The notes under the pieces: model-generated
What the model was told of the DNA's origin: nothing
What the model saw: only the letters and a program-made list of their open reading frames with translations
The model's database searches: none
Assembly: GCA_035610365.1 (NCBI GenBank)
Contig: CM069432.1
Location: 126,800,255 to 126,864,254 of the forward strand
Direction: 5' to 3'
DNA from: Aquatica leii
Lineage: Eukaryota > Arthropoda > Insecta > Coleoptera > Lampyridae
DNA: 64,000 bases
Shown: one piece after another, positions 1 to 11,754 of the stretch
How the letters are laid out: every line of letters begins with the position of its first letter
How positions within the stretch are numbered: position 1 is the first letter of the stretch
Program-made: the position numbers and the translations under genes

Positions 1-2522
1 AAGTTTACGTTTTGTGATTTTAAATGCTTTACCAAGTAAATGAGGTAATAATTTTGTAAATAAAATAATCTATTAAAATGTGTTTGTTCTTTTATAATTA
101 TAGACACATTCGTACATTAATAGAAACAACAAAGTATTTCTAACTTAAAAGTATTGATTTTAAATACTTTCTAGTAAAATTATTGCTCTACTTATCTTTC
201 CTTAAAATGTTAATCAATAAACCTATTTATAATACAACAAGACAATATATTAGTTTATATAGCATTTTATAAAATAAAAAAAGACCATAAATAAAATAAT
301 GTTTATTTTTATTAAAATTTAATTTTAATATCTACAATTTAAAAAAATATGTTCTTAAAATATTAATTTTAAACAAATTGAGTAATTATGTTGTTAATTA
401 TCAGAATTAATTAATATAATCTGTAAAAATTATTACTAATAATTAATACTAATTATTATAACTAAATTGATGTAATAATTTAAAAATTTATTTATTTATT
501 TTTAGACATATTAAAGAGCAATGAACTAAATATACATTTATGAGATTTCTATAGAAATTTGTTGTAATCTTGTTAAAACTTAGGTTTAACTAAGACACTA
601 CTCATATTTTAATATAATTTAGATGTCACTCAACAAGATTTTGATTTCACATAACAGATTGAACTATATAAATTTCACTTACACAAATTACAAATATGTA
701 TTAACGTTGTTGTAATTTTTAAAATTTGTAAATTTTAACATTTTTTTCAGTTTTACTTGTGTATTATTTGATTCTACAATTGTGCAATGTAAGTAAGCAT
801 GCCAAATATATAATTTTTTTTGTTTGTTTTATTAAATAATAAAAGTATAGTAGTATGCTTAAACAAGAAAAAAATTAAAAATATTAATCACTTAAACCTT
901 GTAGGTTGATAAGTCCAAAAAAAAACAAAAAACGCTTTAAATTAAATTATAATAACAAAGTAGTAAATAAAACGGTATTTGATTAATTATAAATTTTATT
1001 TATATAAATCATAAACAAAAACAAGCGAGATAATGATAATATTACTTAAAAAGTCTATACTGTCTTAGAGAACACTCATCTTTTTTATTGGGGTTTGTTC
1101 TATAAGTTTATATTAAAAGATTATTTTCTGTTTTATTTATTATATATTTATTTTATAAGTATTAGATTTAAAAATACATTTGTTTTGTATATTGATAATT
1201 TCTTTAAATTATATCTTTACCTTAATTTTTCAAAACTTAACTCTTTGTTATAGAACTTTGTTTCCAACAGCAATAAATAATTATGTTGACATGAGCATCT
1301 TTGTTTCTACAAAAAACTTTAAGACTGCAGGTTGAATCAAAAATAAAAACACGTTTAGATATACAATCTCAAATAAATTTTTACTAGAAACGTTTCTAGG
1401 AAGACAGGTTTTTTTAGAGCTAACGTCTCTTCGTATACGCATTTGTATTCTGCTTAAATGTCTGTTAAGTAGAGAAAAGTTATATATATAGTATATACTT
1501 ATATTAATTTACAATAATGTATCAAAAGTAAACTGGTAATAGGCCCTTTTACAGGTCTACTTTAAATTAATAAAATAAAGAAATTGCTATTACTGCATAT
1601 ATTTTCAAACCAATAAAATCGTTGAGCTAAATTAAGATTTTTATAAGGTTATATAAATTGTAATAGCTGACGTTTTTAAATAAAAAATAAATTAAAATTA
1701 TTATAATTGACAATTTTAAATGCCGTTTACAATAACTGTAAGTTAATTAGTCGGATTACTAAAATAAAAACAAAACTGGACGATTTGGAAGCACAAATTA
1801 GGTACCTAAACTAAGACGACAAATTTGTGGTCTCCATCATCTGACGATGATGAACACATAAAATGTCTTTTAGGGCTTATCGATACTTAAGACATTCAGT
1901 TGCTGTTTCCAAACATGCCTAATATCAAAGTTATAACAATAATCATAAGCGAATTTTAATTTATTACATTAAATACCAACGTACATTTTGTACAAAGCAA
2001 TTCTTATCTTGTCATAATACTCATATAATTCCTTTGCTTACATATTGGAAACCTTGCGTATTTAAAAATTTAAGTCTAATCACGTTTAATCATTGTTATT
2101 TTTATCGACATTACCTTCTACATCTAAGAATCCAATTTTCTTACGCCTTCACAAATTTGCAAAATATTGCTGACTGTGCTTTGCTGAACACCGTATCAAT
2201 TCTTGTCGGATTCAATTGGTGATAAGGTAGTCAACAGTATTATTTTAGTAAATCATAAACAAAATACGTTTTAGTATCATTCAGCTGTTACTAAACATAG
2301 AAATTCTCCTTCAGGCATGTTGTTCATGTAGAAACTACAATATGAGGCGTTGTGTTATAGTCGATATCATCACAAATATAAATTATCCGCAACCGATTAT
2401 GAACCTCTCGTCAGCTCTGAGTGGTATATACCAGAATTTTTTGCTATTACTATTATGTAGACATTGCAATGTACAAAGGTAACATCGCAATATGATAGAT
2501 AAATAAATATTTTTTAAGTTAT
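1..2522. other. Anonymous A+T-rich sequence, no gene seen
   Basis: Very A+T-rich DNA with short, unconvincing reading frames on both strands. I see no recognisable protein motif, RNA gene or clear repeat boundary. It may hold heavily decayed mobile DNA or intron/intergenic sequence. Confidence 0.6.
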
Positions 2523-2529
2523 AAGTAGG

Positions 2530-3986
2530 CGTTGACTGAAGAAATGTATAAAGACTCGCAGCCTTATGGTAAAAATGTAGTCACCGCAGGATCCGAGATA
2601 TAGGGGGCGCCACCGTATATTTAGGATCCAAGATTTCAGTTCATTGCTAGAAGTTGTAGTGTTTGCATCGTATGTATACGCATCGAGCAGTGGCTACGGT
2701 TAGTCATACCGCTCTATTTGCAGTTCAAAGGACGATGATTTAACAAACGATTTAAACAAATCGGGTTTACCCAAACATCTACCAAGAGATACCATTAATG
2801 ATGGGAATTCTAGTTTATTTTTTATGAATTAGGGGACCAACTTGCGATGTATCGGTGTGCTACACCTAATAAAAAAAACTAAAACGCCGTTTCAAATTCA
2901 CAATTTTATTGAAAATTGGTGTAATCTTTATTAGCAAATCAAGTTAAAAAGTTTTAATTGAACGGAAAACCGATTTGGTAATCGCTTTTGTAGTCACCTT
3001 TTAAAGAATATTATCAACTGCAAAACACGATAAAACAGTTATATACATTTATAAACATAACAGAAATTCTGTTTTGCTTCTTGTGCAAGTATCAAATTAC
3101 CGCCGGTGGTTTTGAATTTGTAATCTGCTATTTTAAATTATTGTTCACTTGGCGATTTGATTATTTACTTATGAGTTTTTTGTTTTTACATTTTTGTTGA
3201 TTGCAGAATAATTATAGTTCCATAAAGCGATGTTCGATAGATTCCATTTTTGAATCAATTAATTAAAAAAAATTGGCTAGACAAATCGATTGTAAAAATC
3301 GCTTTATTACAGTACAAAAATCGATTTTTAATGATTTAAACCACCATTCCTACTTTATATTAGGCCTGGGTAGTCTATCGATATATCGATACGTATCGAT
3401 ATTTCGATACGTATCGAAATGTCTATATTTCGATAGGTATCGATATTACGATACGTATACATATTTCGATACGTATCGATATTTCGATACGTATCGATAC
3501 TTCGATACGTATCGATATTTTGATACGTATCGTATTTCGTATCGCCCACCACTATTTATAATATAGAACTAAGTTATCGAATTTTATAAATAGAATCTCC
3601 TACCAAAGCTTTTTTGAAAAAAAAAGTATAGAATATTGTAAAGTAAATTAAAACAGCAGAGAAAAAACAAAACCAAACTCTGGCAAACGTATAGATTGAA
3701 GAAAAAAAGTCAACTTGTCAAATTACATACCGTTTACTCAAAACATTTTATATCAGTCAACGATATCTAGTAAATACAACAAACGATTATTTTGAAGAGT
3801 TATCATATTACTTTCCAAGCATTCCAGTGTTATCTTTTTAGTTTGCGTTGAAAACAACAGTGTCGCGACAATCCAAGAGTGAAGTTTGTAGGCAGCGGGG
3901 TGCTGAGAGCCACAAAAGTGAGATAGTAATACGGTACGATTTTTAACATGAGCCTTGCGAGTCTTTATACATTTCTTCAGTCAACG
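2530..3986. mobile_element. Non-autonomous DNA transposon, 1457 bp, 31-bp terminal inverted repeats
   Basis: The left end (2530-2560, beginning CGTTGACTGAAGAAATG) is repeated perfectly in inverse orientation at 3956-3986, giving 31-bp terminal inverted repeats. Similarity continues weakly a little further inward. The flanks carry a direct 7-bp repeat AAGTAGG at 2523-2529 and 3987-3993, the expected target-site duplication. No transposase is visible inside. The interior includes a short G+C-richer stretch near 2585-2720 and a TATCGATA-type satellite. The 7-bp duplication and CGTTGACTG terminus do not let me place it in a superfamily with confidence. Confidence 0.8.
3376..3544. repeat. 18-bp TATCGATA satellite array
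   Basis: About nine tandem copies of an 18-bp unit close to TATCGATATTTCGATACG. The unit is itself nearly palindromic, so open frames appear on both strands as shadows (repeating YFDTYR or DTYRNI residues). The array sits inside the 2530-3986 transposon and is bracketed by CCTGGGTAG on the left and CGCCCACCAC on the right, which could be the ends of a smaller nested element. TATCGATA is the known recognition sequence of the insect factor DREF; binding here is only a possibility. Confidence 0.85.
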
Positions 3987-3993
3987 AAGTAGG

Positions 3994-5092
3994 TAAACTA
4001 GTTTCTTGTGTTTTTTTATCATTCAGTAGCAACAACACTATACTGCAATATTGTGATATTTTTTCTACTCAAATTTAATTGTCCTAAGAATTTATATATG
4101 ACATCTGGTTTACCGTTGTAAGTAACATTTACTTAACTAAATCAAATAAAAATGTTCTTTTTTAAAACTTTTTTATATCAGGTGTATTCAAATTAATATT
4201 ATTTTTGCTATAGATTTTTAATGTTTCCCGGTCAACTTATAGTTTTATTCGTAATAACAACTTTTGTTATTTATGAACCATTTAAAATGTATAAGTACTT
4301 ACTTTATTTACTTTATAAATCATTTCACTTTTCCACTACTGTGAAGAAAAAAAATGTTTTGTTGTGTGATTTTTTTTTTATTACTGGGTCGTACTGTTCA
4401 TCACATAAAACTAAACAATGTATCAATCATTACTATTTTAAAAACTAATTCTAATCAAATTAAAATTTAATTGACGTTACCGTGCTTTTAAAAAAATGAT
4501 ATAAGAGAAATCATAATAATAAACCTAATCGACGAAAAAACTTAAAAACTAACTGATTTGTGATAATATGCAATTAATGAATTTGACAATATTAACACCG
4601 CTATAAAAACAACAAGTCTTACTTATGGCGCTAAGTAAACTTAATTGTTTTATGTTACTATAGCTCCGTGCTTCTGACACACTAAGATAAACCTCTATAA
4701 TCGCGTGTGATAAATGTTTGAAAAAACGGACTTATGTCTGTTTAGTAAATAAGATGTAACTTGCGCTTAAATGTTTTGATACTTTTTAATAACGATCTTT
4801 CGTATCTGCAATCGTTTTAGTTTGACGTCTTGCAAATCTTTTGTTATTTCAAATTTTTAAAAGATGTGTTTGATCTATGTTTTTACGTTATTTAGTCTCA
4901 GAAATTCGATATTGTACATTTGTTTTATTGTGTTAACATCATTAAGAGTTTTGCTCTTTCAATATTATCTTTGCTTACCGTTGCAGTACATTGTAAACAA
5001 ATTGTATAAAAATTACGTGAAATTACGCGTTGTCGTAATGTGTCACCTTTGTTGGTTTCACTTTCAATTATAAATTTTTTTTTATAATATCT
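3994..5092. other. Anonymous A+T-rich sequence
   Basis: Short open frames (for example 4221-4448 and 4864-5073) are rich in F, L, Y and I, as expected of translated A+T-rich DNA. They show no domain motif. I see no supported feature. Confidence 0.55.
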
Positions 5093-5097
5093 GTTGG

Positions 5098-6281
5098 CAG
5101 TGGCGGCTGGTGGTCAATCATACAAGAGGGTCATTTAAAAAAAACGCAATGATCGCAAAAAGGCTAAAAAACATTCTTACAGTAACGTGATTTATATTTA
5201 AGATCAATTATGTTTAACATTTAAGATATTCGTCTATAATTACAATTACCAAAATAATCAATAGCAAGCTCATTAAAATTTACAATGATTTTTCAATGCT
5301 TAGCATAGAAATGCACATCTTTCTTATCTCATAGTATTGCCAATTGCGTAGAAATGTTTGAATTTTTAACATAGAGAAATATCGCTCTCTTTCCACTGTA
5401 GTCATATGTAAAGTCAATGAATTGTTTTATTTAATATATGTATCTATTTTTAGTTTTTACAAACTTTTTGATTATAGTCTTTAATTGACTTCACAATTGA
5501 TTTTTACTTTTTCTTTTAAATGCTATAAATCCGTAACATTATTTTTACAACATAATGATTAATGCATCATCTGAAAACACTAAATATAAAACACTAAAAT
5601 CTATTATTTATTTCAATTCCACAAATCCAATCTAACGAATCATATACAGAATCCTTGAATTACTGTAAACTTCTTTATTTTTATGTTTACTGGTTGGTCG
5701 AATTTGAAGTAAAGGCTGAGGGCGAGCATTAAATTTAAATTCTAGATGTGTAAACAATTATTAGCTATTCATTTTTTAACGTCTTGTACCACAGTTATTA
5801 TAAAACAAAAACTACTGTCATATGTGATAAGAAATCTGTATTTAACACACACGTGCTGCGAAGATAACGATAGATGACGTAAGTCACGTAAGCAATGATA
5901 GCATTGCACTCAAAGATAATTGCACTGAGTATTATCTTTGGCGTAGGCGGCCGGCTGGAAACCCAGGGAACGAATTTTAACATTTACTTATCTTCTTTTC
6001 TAACTCGCAGAAAATTGTATTGTGTGTCTCACTCTTGATTAGAATAACTATCATCGTACTATAATGTAAGTGCGGACAAAAGTTTGTGTCAGCCTCGGGT
6101 AAATTCGCAAGCTTTCGTATCTGTTGCGTTTAAATTGACAATTATTTAAACGCGAGAAATTTAAACGCTGATAATTTGATTTAAACGCAAATTTTCAGTA
6201 ATTTTAAAGCAAATAAAATACCTTTCTTATTCCTTTTTGGAGGGTCATTGACCAAATGACCTAATAGAGAAGCCGCCACTG
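5098..6281. mobile_element. hAT-like non-autonomous DNA transposon, 1184 bp
   Basis: The left end CAGTGGCGGCT is matched in inverse orientation by AGCCGCCACTG at the right end. Related subterminal text follows on both sides (GGTCAATCA.. and a GGTCATT/AATGACC segment). GTTGG is repeated directly at 5093-5097 and 6282-6286. The repeat can be read as 10 bp (GTTGGCAGTG) if the left CAGTG is counted as target, so the exact boundary is ambiguous. CAGTGGCG termini are usual in hAT elements, but the canonical 8-bp duplication is not seen. No coding sequence is recognised inside. Confidence 0.7.
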
Positions 6282-6286
6282 GTTGG

Positions 6287-7774
6287 CAGTGATAATTTAA
6301 AAAAAAAATTTTTTAGTGATTGAGCAGGAATTATCTTTCAGTGTTTGTCGCAACATGAAGTTTTAAATAAACTTATAGCTTGCTAATTTGGGGTCGGTAC
6401 GGAATTGTTTTAATGACAATTTAAGTTAAAAGCTTTGCTTTAATTTTTGTTAATATAGCGGTTTATAAAGTTTACAAAAATTTAGTTTACTTTTTTACGC
6501 GAATTATGTTTGGTTTTATTTTTGGGATTCGTAATTCAACAACGCCTCGGCAAATTATTAATATCGTACTGATTAGCGTAGCATATTTAAATTAAATTCT
6601 ATTTGATCTAAAGCTATTTTATGACATGGTTACGACGGCACGTTATCCGGTTAGTTTATTCACCAATTAAAACAATTCAAGTTTTACATAAACTTTTGTA
6701 TATGACAATTGTTTGCAAAATTATAGTACGAAAATTTAGAGTATATCAAAAGAATAAAATTCTTGGGTGTTAAGACTTGCTAATGTGTATTTTTTATATA
6801 ATTTCTAGTTTTATCTTATTGGCGTCAAAACTAAAATTTATTGAGTAATTAATTATCGGTCGCTTATTTTTTAAGCGCATTCAGTTAGGATATGGACTTA
6901 TTTTAATTAATATCACTCTGTTATTTTGCGCCAGTGCAAATTGCTGTTGACTTTAATTTAAGAATTTAAATTTGAATTATGTTGCGTCATTTTAATTAAG
7001 CTTTACGTTAATTTATTTATATTTTTTAGTACAGTTATATTTTATTTTAATATTATTTGTGTTTTATTTGAGTCAATGATCTAATTTTATTTTTGATTTA
7101 CTTTTTGATTATATTTCTATTGGTTTTATTCAATTTAATAAATTTTGAATTTAAATTGTACGAAGTTTCTATAGCGTATTTTTTTTATTTGATTTAAATT
7201 ACAGATTTCTACTAATACACTTTTAAGGTAAGTTTATTAAAGTGTATTCAACTGATAACATGTTTTCTGGTTAACGGGGATTAGAGGTTAGTTTGACGTC
7301 TACCCCGTTTAGTGCTCTATCAATTTTTAAGCATTTAAACCTACATGTTATTTTCTTTTAGTTTTCAATTTAGTCACGTATTTTTTAGTATTATCCAGTT
7401 TAACTCTACTGAGCACTGGCAAATACCCTATTCATGTTACTTACGTAGAGGTAATTTTTGTATTAACATTAACATCTTTTGCATTTAAGAAAGTAGGTAA
7501 ATGTATATTTCAAGTGTATATTTTATAATTGGCTTTAACAATATTTCCCTCTCATTGAAAATGTAAGAAAAATAAAAAACCCAAACGTAATAACTCTACC
7601 AGAATTAGTTAGCCGTAAACAAAAAACCTCAAAAAAAACGTTAAAGGAATTAGATATTCCTTATAAAAATTAACGAAAACACAAATTAGCATGTTACGAC
7701 TTTAAAGAACTTAAAGTAATACGTAGTACTTGTGCAAAATGTTGTCATCAAAATAATAAAACCACTTTATACTA
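6287..7774. other. Anonymous A+T-rich sequence
   Basis: No gene seen. A small stem (AACGGGG near 7275 against CCCCGTT near 7305) is the only local structure noticed. The 3' part may be decayed Penelope sequence, but I cannot show it. Confidence 0.5.
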
Positions 7775-7856
7775 TCTTTAATGTTACGTTTTGTGCTACA
7801 CAGGCCACTAAAAATTTATTAAAACTTTGTAAGTCTAAAATAACATAAGATGTAAT

Positions 7857-8626
7857 GTGATAGTTACTGATTGGTACATTAAGCCTATAACCTCAAATAA
7901 AACAATCAATTACTTATCTAAGCATCCACACCATCAAAAAATCAATTCAATTGAGGTTATGAAAAACAAGATTATACGTTTGAGCAGTCATCAAATCATG
8001 AAAAAAAACTTTAACATTTTAAAGAAAATATTGAGGAATAACAACCAGTCTAATAACATAGTTAATAAAATACTGCTTCATACTAACACAACTAATGCTA
8101 ACCTACCACCAGTAAGCCCATATATTACTAATCTTAACACTACTCTTAACACTAACCCTAATACTAACGTTCCAAATCTAACACAAAGGATTATTCCGAT
8201 TTTATAAACGAATAACATTAAGATAACTATGTACAACACTAACACTATTAACAACATAATGTATAGTGACATTAAAGATAAAACTAATACATAGAAAAAC
8301 ATGACGTAGTGTACAAACTAGACTGTACGGATTGTAATGTGTGTTATGCTGGACACACTAAGCAAAAAGTAAAAAATTGTATTAACAATCACAAAAACGA
8401 TTGTAACACAAAAAAAGCGATACAGCTTTAGCAGTTGATCATTTAGACACGGGTCACAACTCTGATTTTAATAATCCCATAATTTTTTATGTCGAAAATA
8501 ATTTGAAAAAACGTTTAGTTTTTGAAATGATACAGTTCAACATACATAAAAATAATATCAACTTCAATAATGATACTAATTATCTAAGTAGTGTATATAA
8601 TAATTTAATTTCAATAATTGTGAGAT
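7857..8626 (+). pseudogene. Penelope-like reverse transcriptase C-terminus plus GIY-YIG domain remnant
   Basis: The first open part (7857-8207) begins with VTDWYIKPITSNKTINYLSKH, the typical Penelope segment after the RT palm, then LSSHQIMKKNFNILKKILR. Frameshifts follow. The same protein continues around 8160-8320 (a stretch ending NNIKITMYN) and then VVYKLDCTDCNVCYAGHTKQ near 8305-8370, which is the GIY-YIG endonuclease core of the family in degenerate form. Stops and frame changes show that it is dead. The catalytic RT part is absent because of the 5' truncation. In live elements the protein reverse transcribes its own RNA and nicks the target DNA. Confidence 0.75.
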
Positions 8627-8978
8627 AGTTATGTAGGTTATTTAACCGCTGTTTAATTATTCTAGTTTATTTTAATTCTTATTTTCTGTTGCCTTGACAT
8701 TCAATAATTTTTGATTATACGTTACTTGTCAAGTGTTTTTTGAACGTTTCATGTCCCTGGTTATTTTTAAATTTTATAGATTGACATTTTTATGTTTCAT
8801 TTTTATGTGATTATTTTGTTATATGTTATTACGTAATTGCTCATGTTTAGGATTTGTTGGATAGTGCCACTATAATCTGTCCGTGTAAATTTTTTTATGC
8901 TTGAAAGATATTGTATTAGTAAGTGTTTACATCTTATGTTGTCTTTGACTTATAAAGTTTTAATAAATTTTTAGTGGC

Positions 8979-9008
8979 CTGATAAAGTGCTCACGTTTAG
9001 CACGAAAC
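8979..9008 (+). ncRNA. Hammerhead-ribozyme-like core in Penelope terminal repeat
   Basis: CTGATAA (8979-8985) is followed by a 5-bp stem GTGCT/AGCAC (8987-8991 with 8999-9003) and then GAAAC (9004-9008). This matches the order CUGAUGA, stem II, GAAA of the hammerhead core, a motif known from Penelope-like elements. The core has A where the catalytic G (G8) should be, so it is probably inactive. A clear stem III was not found. Confidence 0.45.
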
Positions 9009-9060
9009 ATAGCTTTAAAAATAATATAAAATGGTTATTCTTGCCCCTCCTAAGCGAAAA

Positions 9061-10729
9061 ATTAAGAAAATATTTGTTGCAATAAATTAAACACAAAAGA
9101 ACGTATGACAGCTCATCAACTATCTTGAATCTCATTCAATATTTAAATAATTTTTGGCAAATTTGTAGTGAGCTTAATGTTATTTGTGTATTATTCAGAT
9201 TGCAAGAAAAGTTGACAAAATATTGTTGTTTTTTGTGTCTGTGAGATAGCTAAGCAGTTCAGCAAGATTACTATAAACTATTAGTGGATAAAATTTTAAT
9301 TTTAAACTAGGATTGATTAAATAGTTTATGAAACTACTAAAAACAATTGTTTTAAACACTTAAAGAATACGTTTTTAAAACTGTGATGGAAAGTGTGTTG
9401 GTACACAGATTAGATAGTTTCAAAGATAAAAAATTTAATAGTCCTTTGACTAATTTAAAATTGGCAGCACGGACTTCTTTTTAAAATGTTGTTTAAAGCT
9501 TATATTTGCGCCGAAGTAACAATTTTATATTTTATAACGTTTAAGAGAACGTTTACAAAACAAAATTTATAAAACATCTTTTGTCCTAAGAACGTAACTA
9601 AAACGTTTTTACAGTAGCTATAAATGCCAAATGGGGACATACTTATAAAACATATGCGTTTTTTAACGTGTTTTATAAAGTTAACAAAACACTGTTATGG
9701 GGTAGTTACGTAAAGGTTATATATCAATTACAAAACAGTTTCATAAATGTTTTATATTTGGTAAGTTCTTTAGTACAATAGTTTTGATAAAGTTACACAA
9801 CATTTTTGTAGTGTAAAGCAACTTCAATAAAATCAAACAGTTATTAAGTACTACTTTTCGGAACTTAATTATTTTTATTATTTACTTAAACTAAAACTGA
9901 TGGCTATTCCATAAAAAATGGCAACGTATAAAAGTATATATTATTTACACGAATGAGATAGATCTACACGGACGTCGTTATTTGCTATGAAAGCAATTTT
10001 ACTGTCAATTATAAAGTAGATAGGTCGCAAATCTTAAGTGCGCCGTAGGCTTAATGAGTATTTAAACAAAAATTTAAAAATTAGATAAAAAAGCAAAAAG
10101 TTTAAATTTTAATTTTTTATCATAAAACCACAATAGTAGATAGATACCAGTATAAGAAGCTTTAATTGATGTGTTTTTGTCGTCGAAGTAGTGAAATATA
10201 AGTTAATTTTATGTTCCTCGAGAATGGCGGCAATGTAAATATATGCAAGTAAATTTTCAAAATAGTCCCTTTTTAATAGAATATTTTTGTTACCAAATTT
10301 TCTCTTATACAACAATTATGATGCATATAGTCATTGATTAAGTATTGTATAAGAAGATAGACAACCTTATGGGAAATATGCGCAACTTGTGAAGTTCTAG
10401 CTACTAGAGGTCTTTAGCTTTGGCCATCTGTACTGTAGAACATTAACTAAACAAAATTTTATAAACGACTCCGTTTCAAGGTTTCTTTAAAAATTTTCAG
10501 GTCCGTACTAATTCTAATGTGTAATTACTTCGATAACAATGCAAGGAATGTTATTTTATTAACAAATCAGTACCGGTTTAGTTAGTACAATAACCTAATT
10601 AATAATTTTTAATATTCAACAGAATTATCAAACATTTATAAATGTTAGCATAAATTACGATAAAAATATTACTTAGCAAAATAATTTAATATAACCAAAT
10701 ATGTAATTCAAGCATTTTTATATTATTAC
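9061..10729. other. Anonymous A+T-rich sequence
   Basis: No gene recognised. Between about 9520 and 9830 the text repeatedly uses related strings (TTTTATAAAG, GTTTACAAAAC, AAACGTTTT), suggesting an old degenerate repeat without a clean period. The 10109-10315 minus-strand frame has no recognisable motif. Confidence 0.45.
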
Positions 10730-11115
10730 TAGCAGAACCCGGCAGACGGTATACTGCCAGTCTGTAATATTACTGCTTGTAAATGAATAAATTCAGTAAT
10801 ATTTTCAATAATTAATTAAATTTTTATTTTGCATAGTAGATTAGGATATACATAATATTTATGATAATAAATTTAACTTAACATATTTTTCAATGATATA
10901 TCATCTTGATTGAAAAATGATAACCATCTTCATCTTTCCAAAATAAGATTGGATATTGTAACGCGTCATATGAGCGATGTGTTTCATACACACGCTGTAA
11001 CTGATTGTTTCGGCGATGTAAAACTATACTACGGGCTTCCAGATTTTCTCCGTGCCATTACAATGGCAACACTCGCTTTTCTTTTGTTTAGATTGACATT
11101 TATGATTTACGTCAA
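10730..11115. other. Probable dispersed-repeat fragment, class unknown
   Basis: The stretch starting AGCAGAACCCGGCAGACGG is more G+C-rich than its surroundings and resembles text I associate with arthropod interspersed repeats. It continues through 10910-11110, where an open frame of 77 codons shows no domain. No terminal repeats or duplication were found. The call rests on compositional contrast only. Confidence 0.3.
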
Positions 11116-11144
11116 AGGTTTGACAGCAGGTTTGTATGTGTAAA

Positions 11145-11724
11145 GAAAAGTTTTGTTTTAACTATTTTCCACGCAATTTTTATGTTTTTTTCGCTCCGTT
11201 AAAACTTTCTGTGTACCTTAAAATACATATTTAAAAAAAATATCACTTCAGTTATAACAATAAATAATTGTTTTTATTGTAAGTACAATAATAACTTAAA
11301 ACATATTTCTAAATGTATGTCTTTATTCATTATGTACCTAAGAGTTCGTAATTAACCACTTTTTACATTTACTGTTTTTAAAACTTTCGATTTCTGAACA
11401 ATACTCTTGACCTTAAAGTGTTTGCAATGCAAACAAAATTGGGTAGTTTAGCTAACAGGATTAAGGATTACAGACAACCCTGCTTTTGACTACAACATAC
11501 AATGTAAACACGTATACATAGTATTCTTTTAACAAATATTTTACACTATTGTACCATTGTCTAAAGTATATAATACTTAATCGCTAATATTTAAAAATTT
11601 CTATTTTAAGTATAAATTGTTGAACAATGATAGAGTGGTGGTGACAAAAAATTTCTTTTTCCAATATTGAAAATTGTGCATCTTTTGCATGTAGTTGTTA
11701 ACATAACAAACTCATAGTATTCTC
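11145..11724. other. Upstream flank of the THAP transposase
   Basis: A+T-rich sequence before the transposase start. Its 5' inverted repeat and promoter should lie here if the element is complete, but I could not pair an inverted repeat with the 3' flank (14500-15200). Confidence 0.4.
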
Positions 11725-11754
11725 TTGTGTCATTTATTGCTTATACCAATAACC

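Larger units (their letters stand above)
7775..9060 (+). mobile_element. 5'-truncated Penelope-like element with inverted ends (copy A)
   Basis: The segment 7801-7855 (CAGGCCACTAAAAATTTATT...) is repeated in inverse orientation at about 8928-8985 (...AATTTTTAGTGGCCTGA). Such inverted terminal copies (pLTRs) are characteristic of Penelope-like elements. Between them lies the C-terminal part of the Penelope protein on the plus strand, so the copy is a 5'-truncated insertion carrying an inverted terminal piece. A hammerhead-like motif lies just beyond the right inverted segment. The 3' end is placed near CCCCTCCTAAG (9044-9054), a sequence shared with another terminal fragment at 32866-32995. 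Confidence 0.75.

Noticed and set aside
3273..3566. 97-codon frame with repeating YFDTYR residues
   Set aside because: It is a translation of the TATCGATA satellite; the opposite strand gives an equally repetitive frame.
8078..8302. 74-codon minus-strand frame
   Set aside because: It is antisense to the Penelope remnant; its LVLVV-type residues are the complement of the Asn/Thr-rich plus-strand text.
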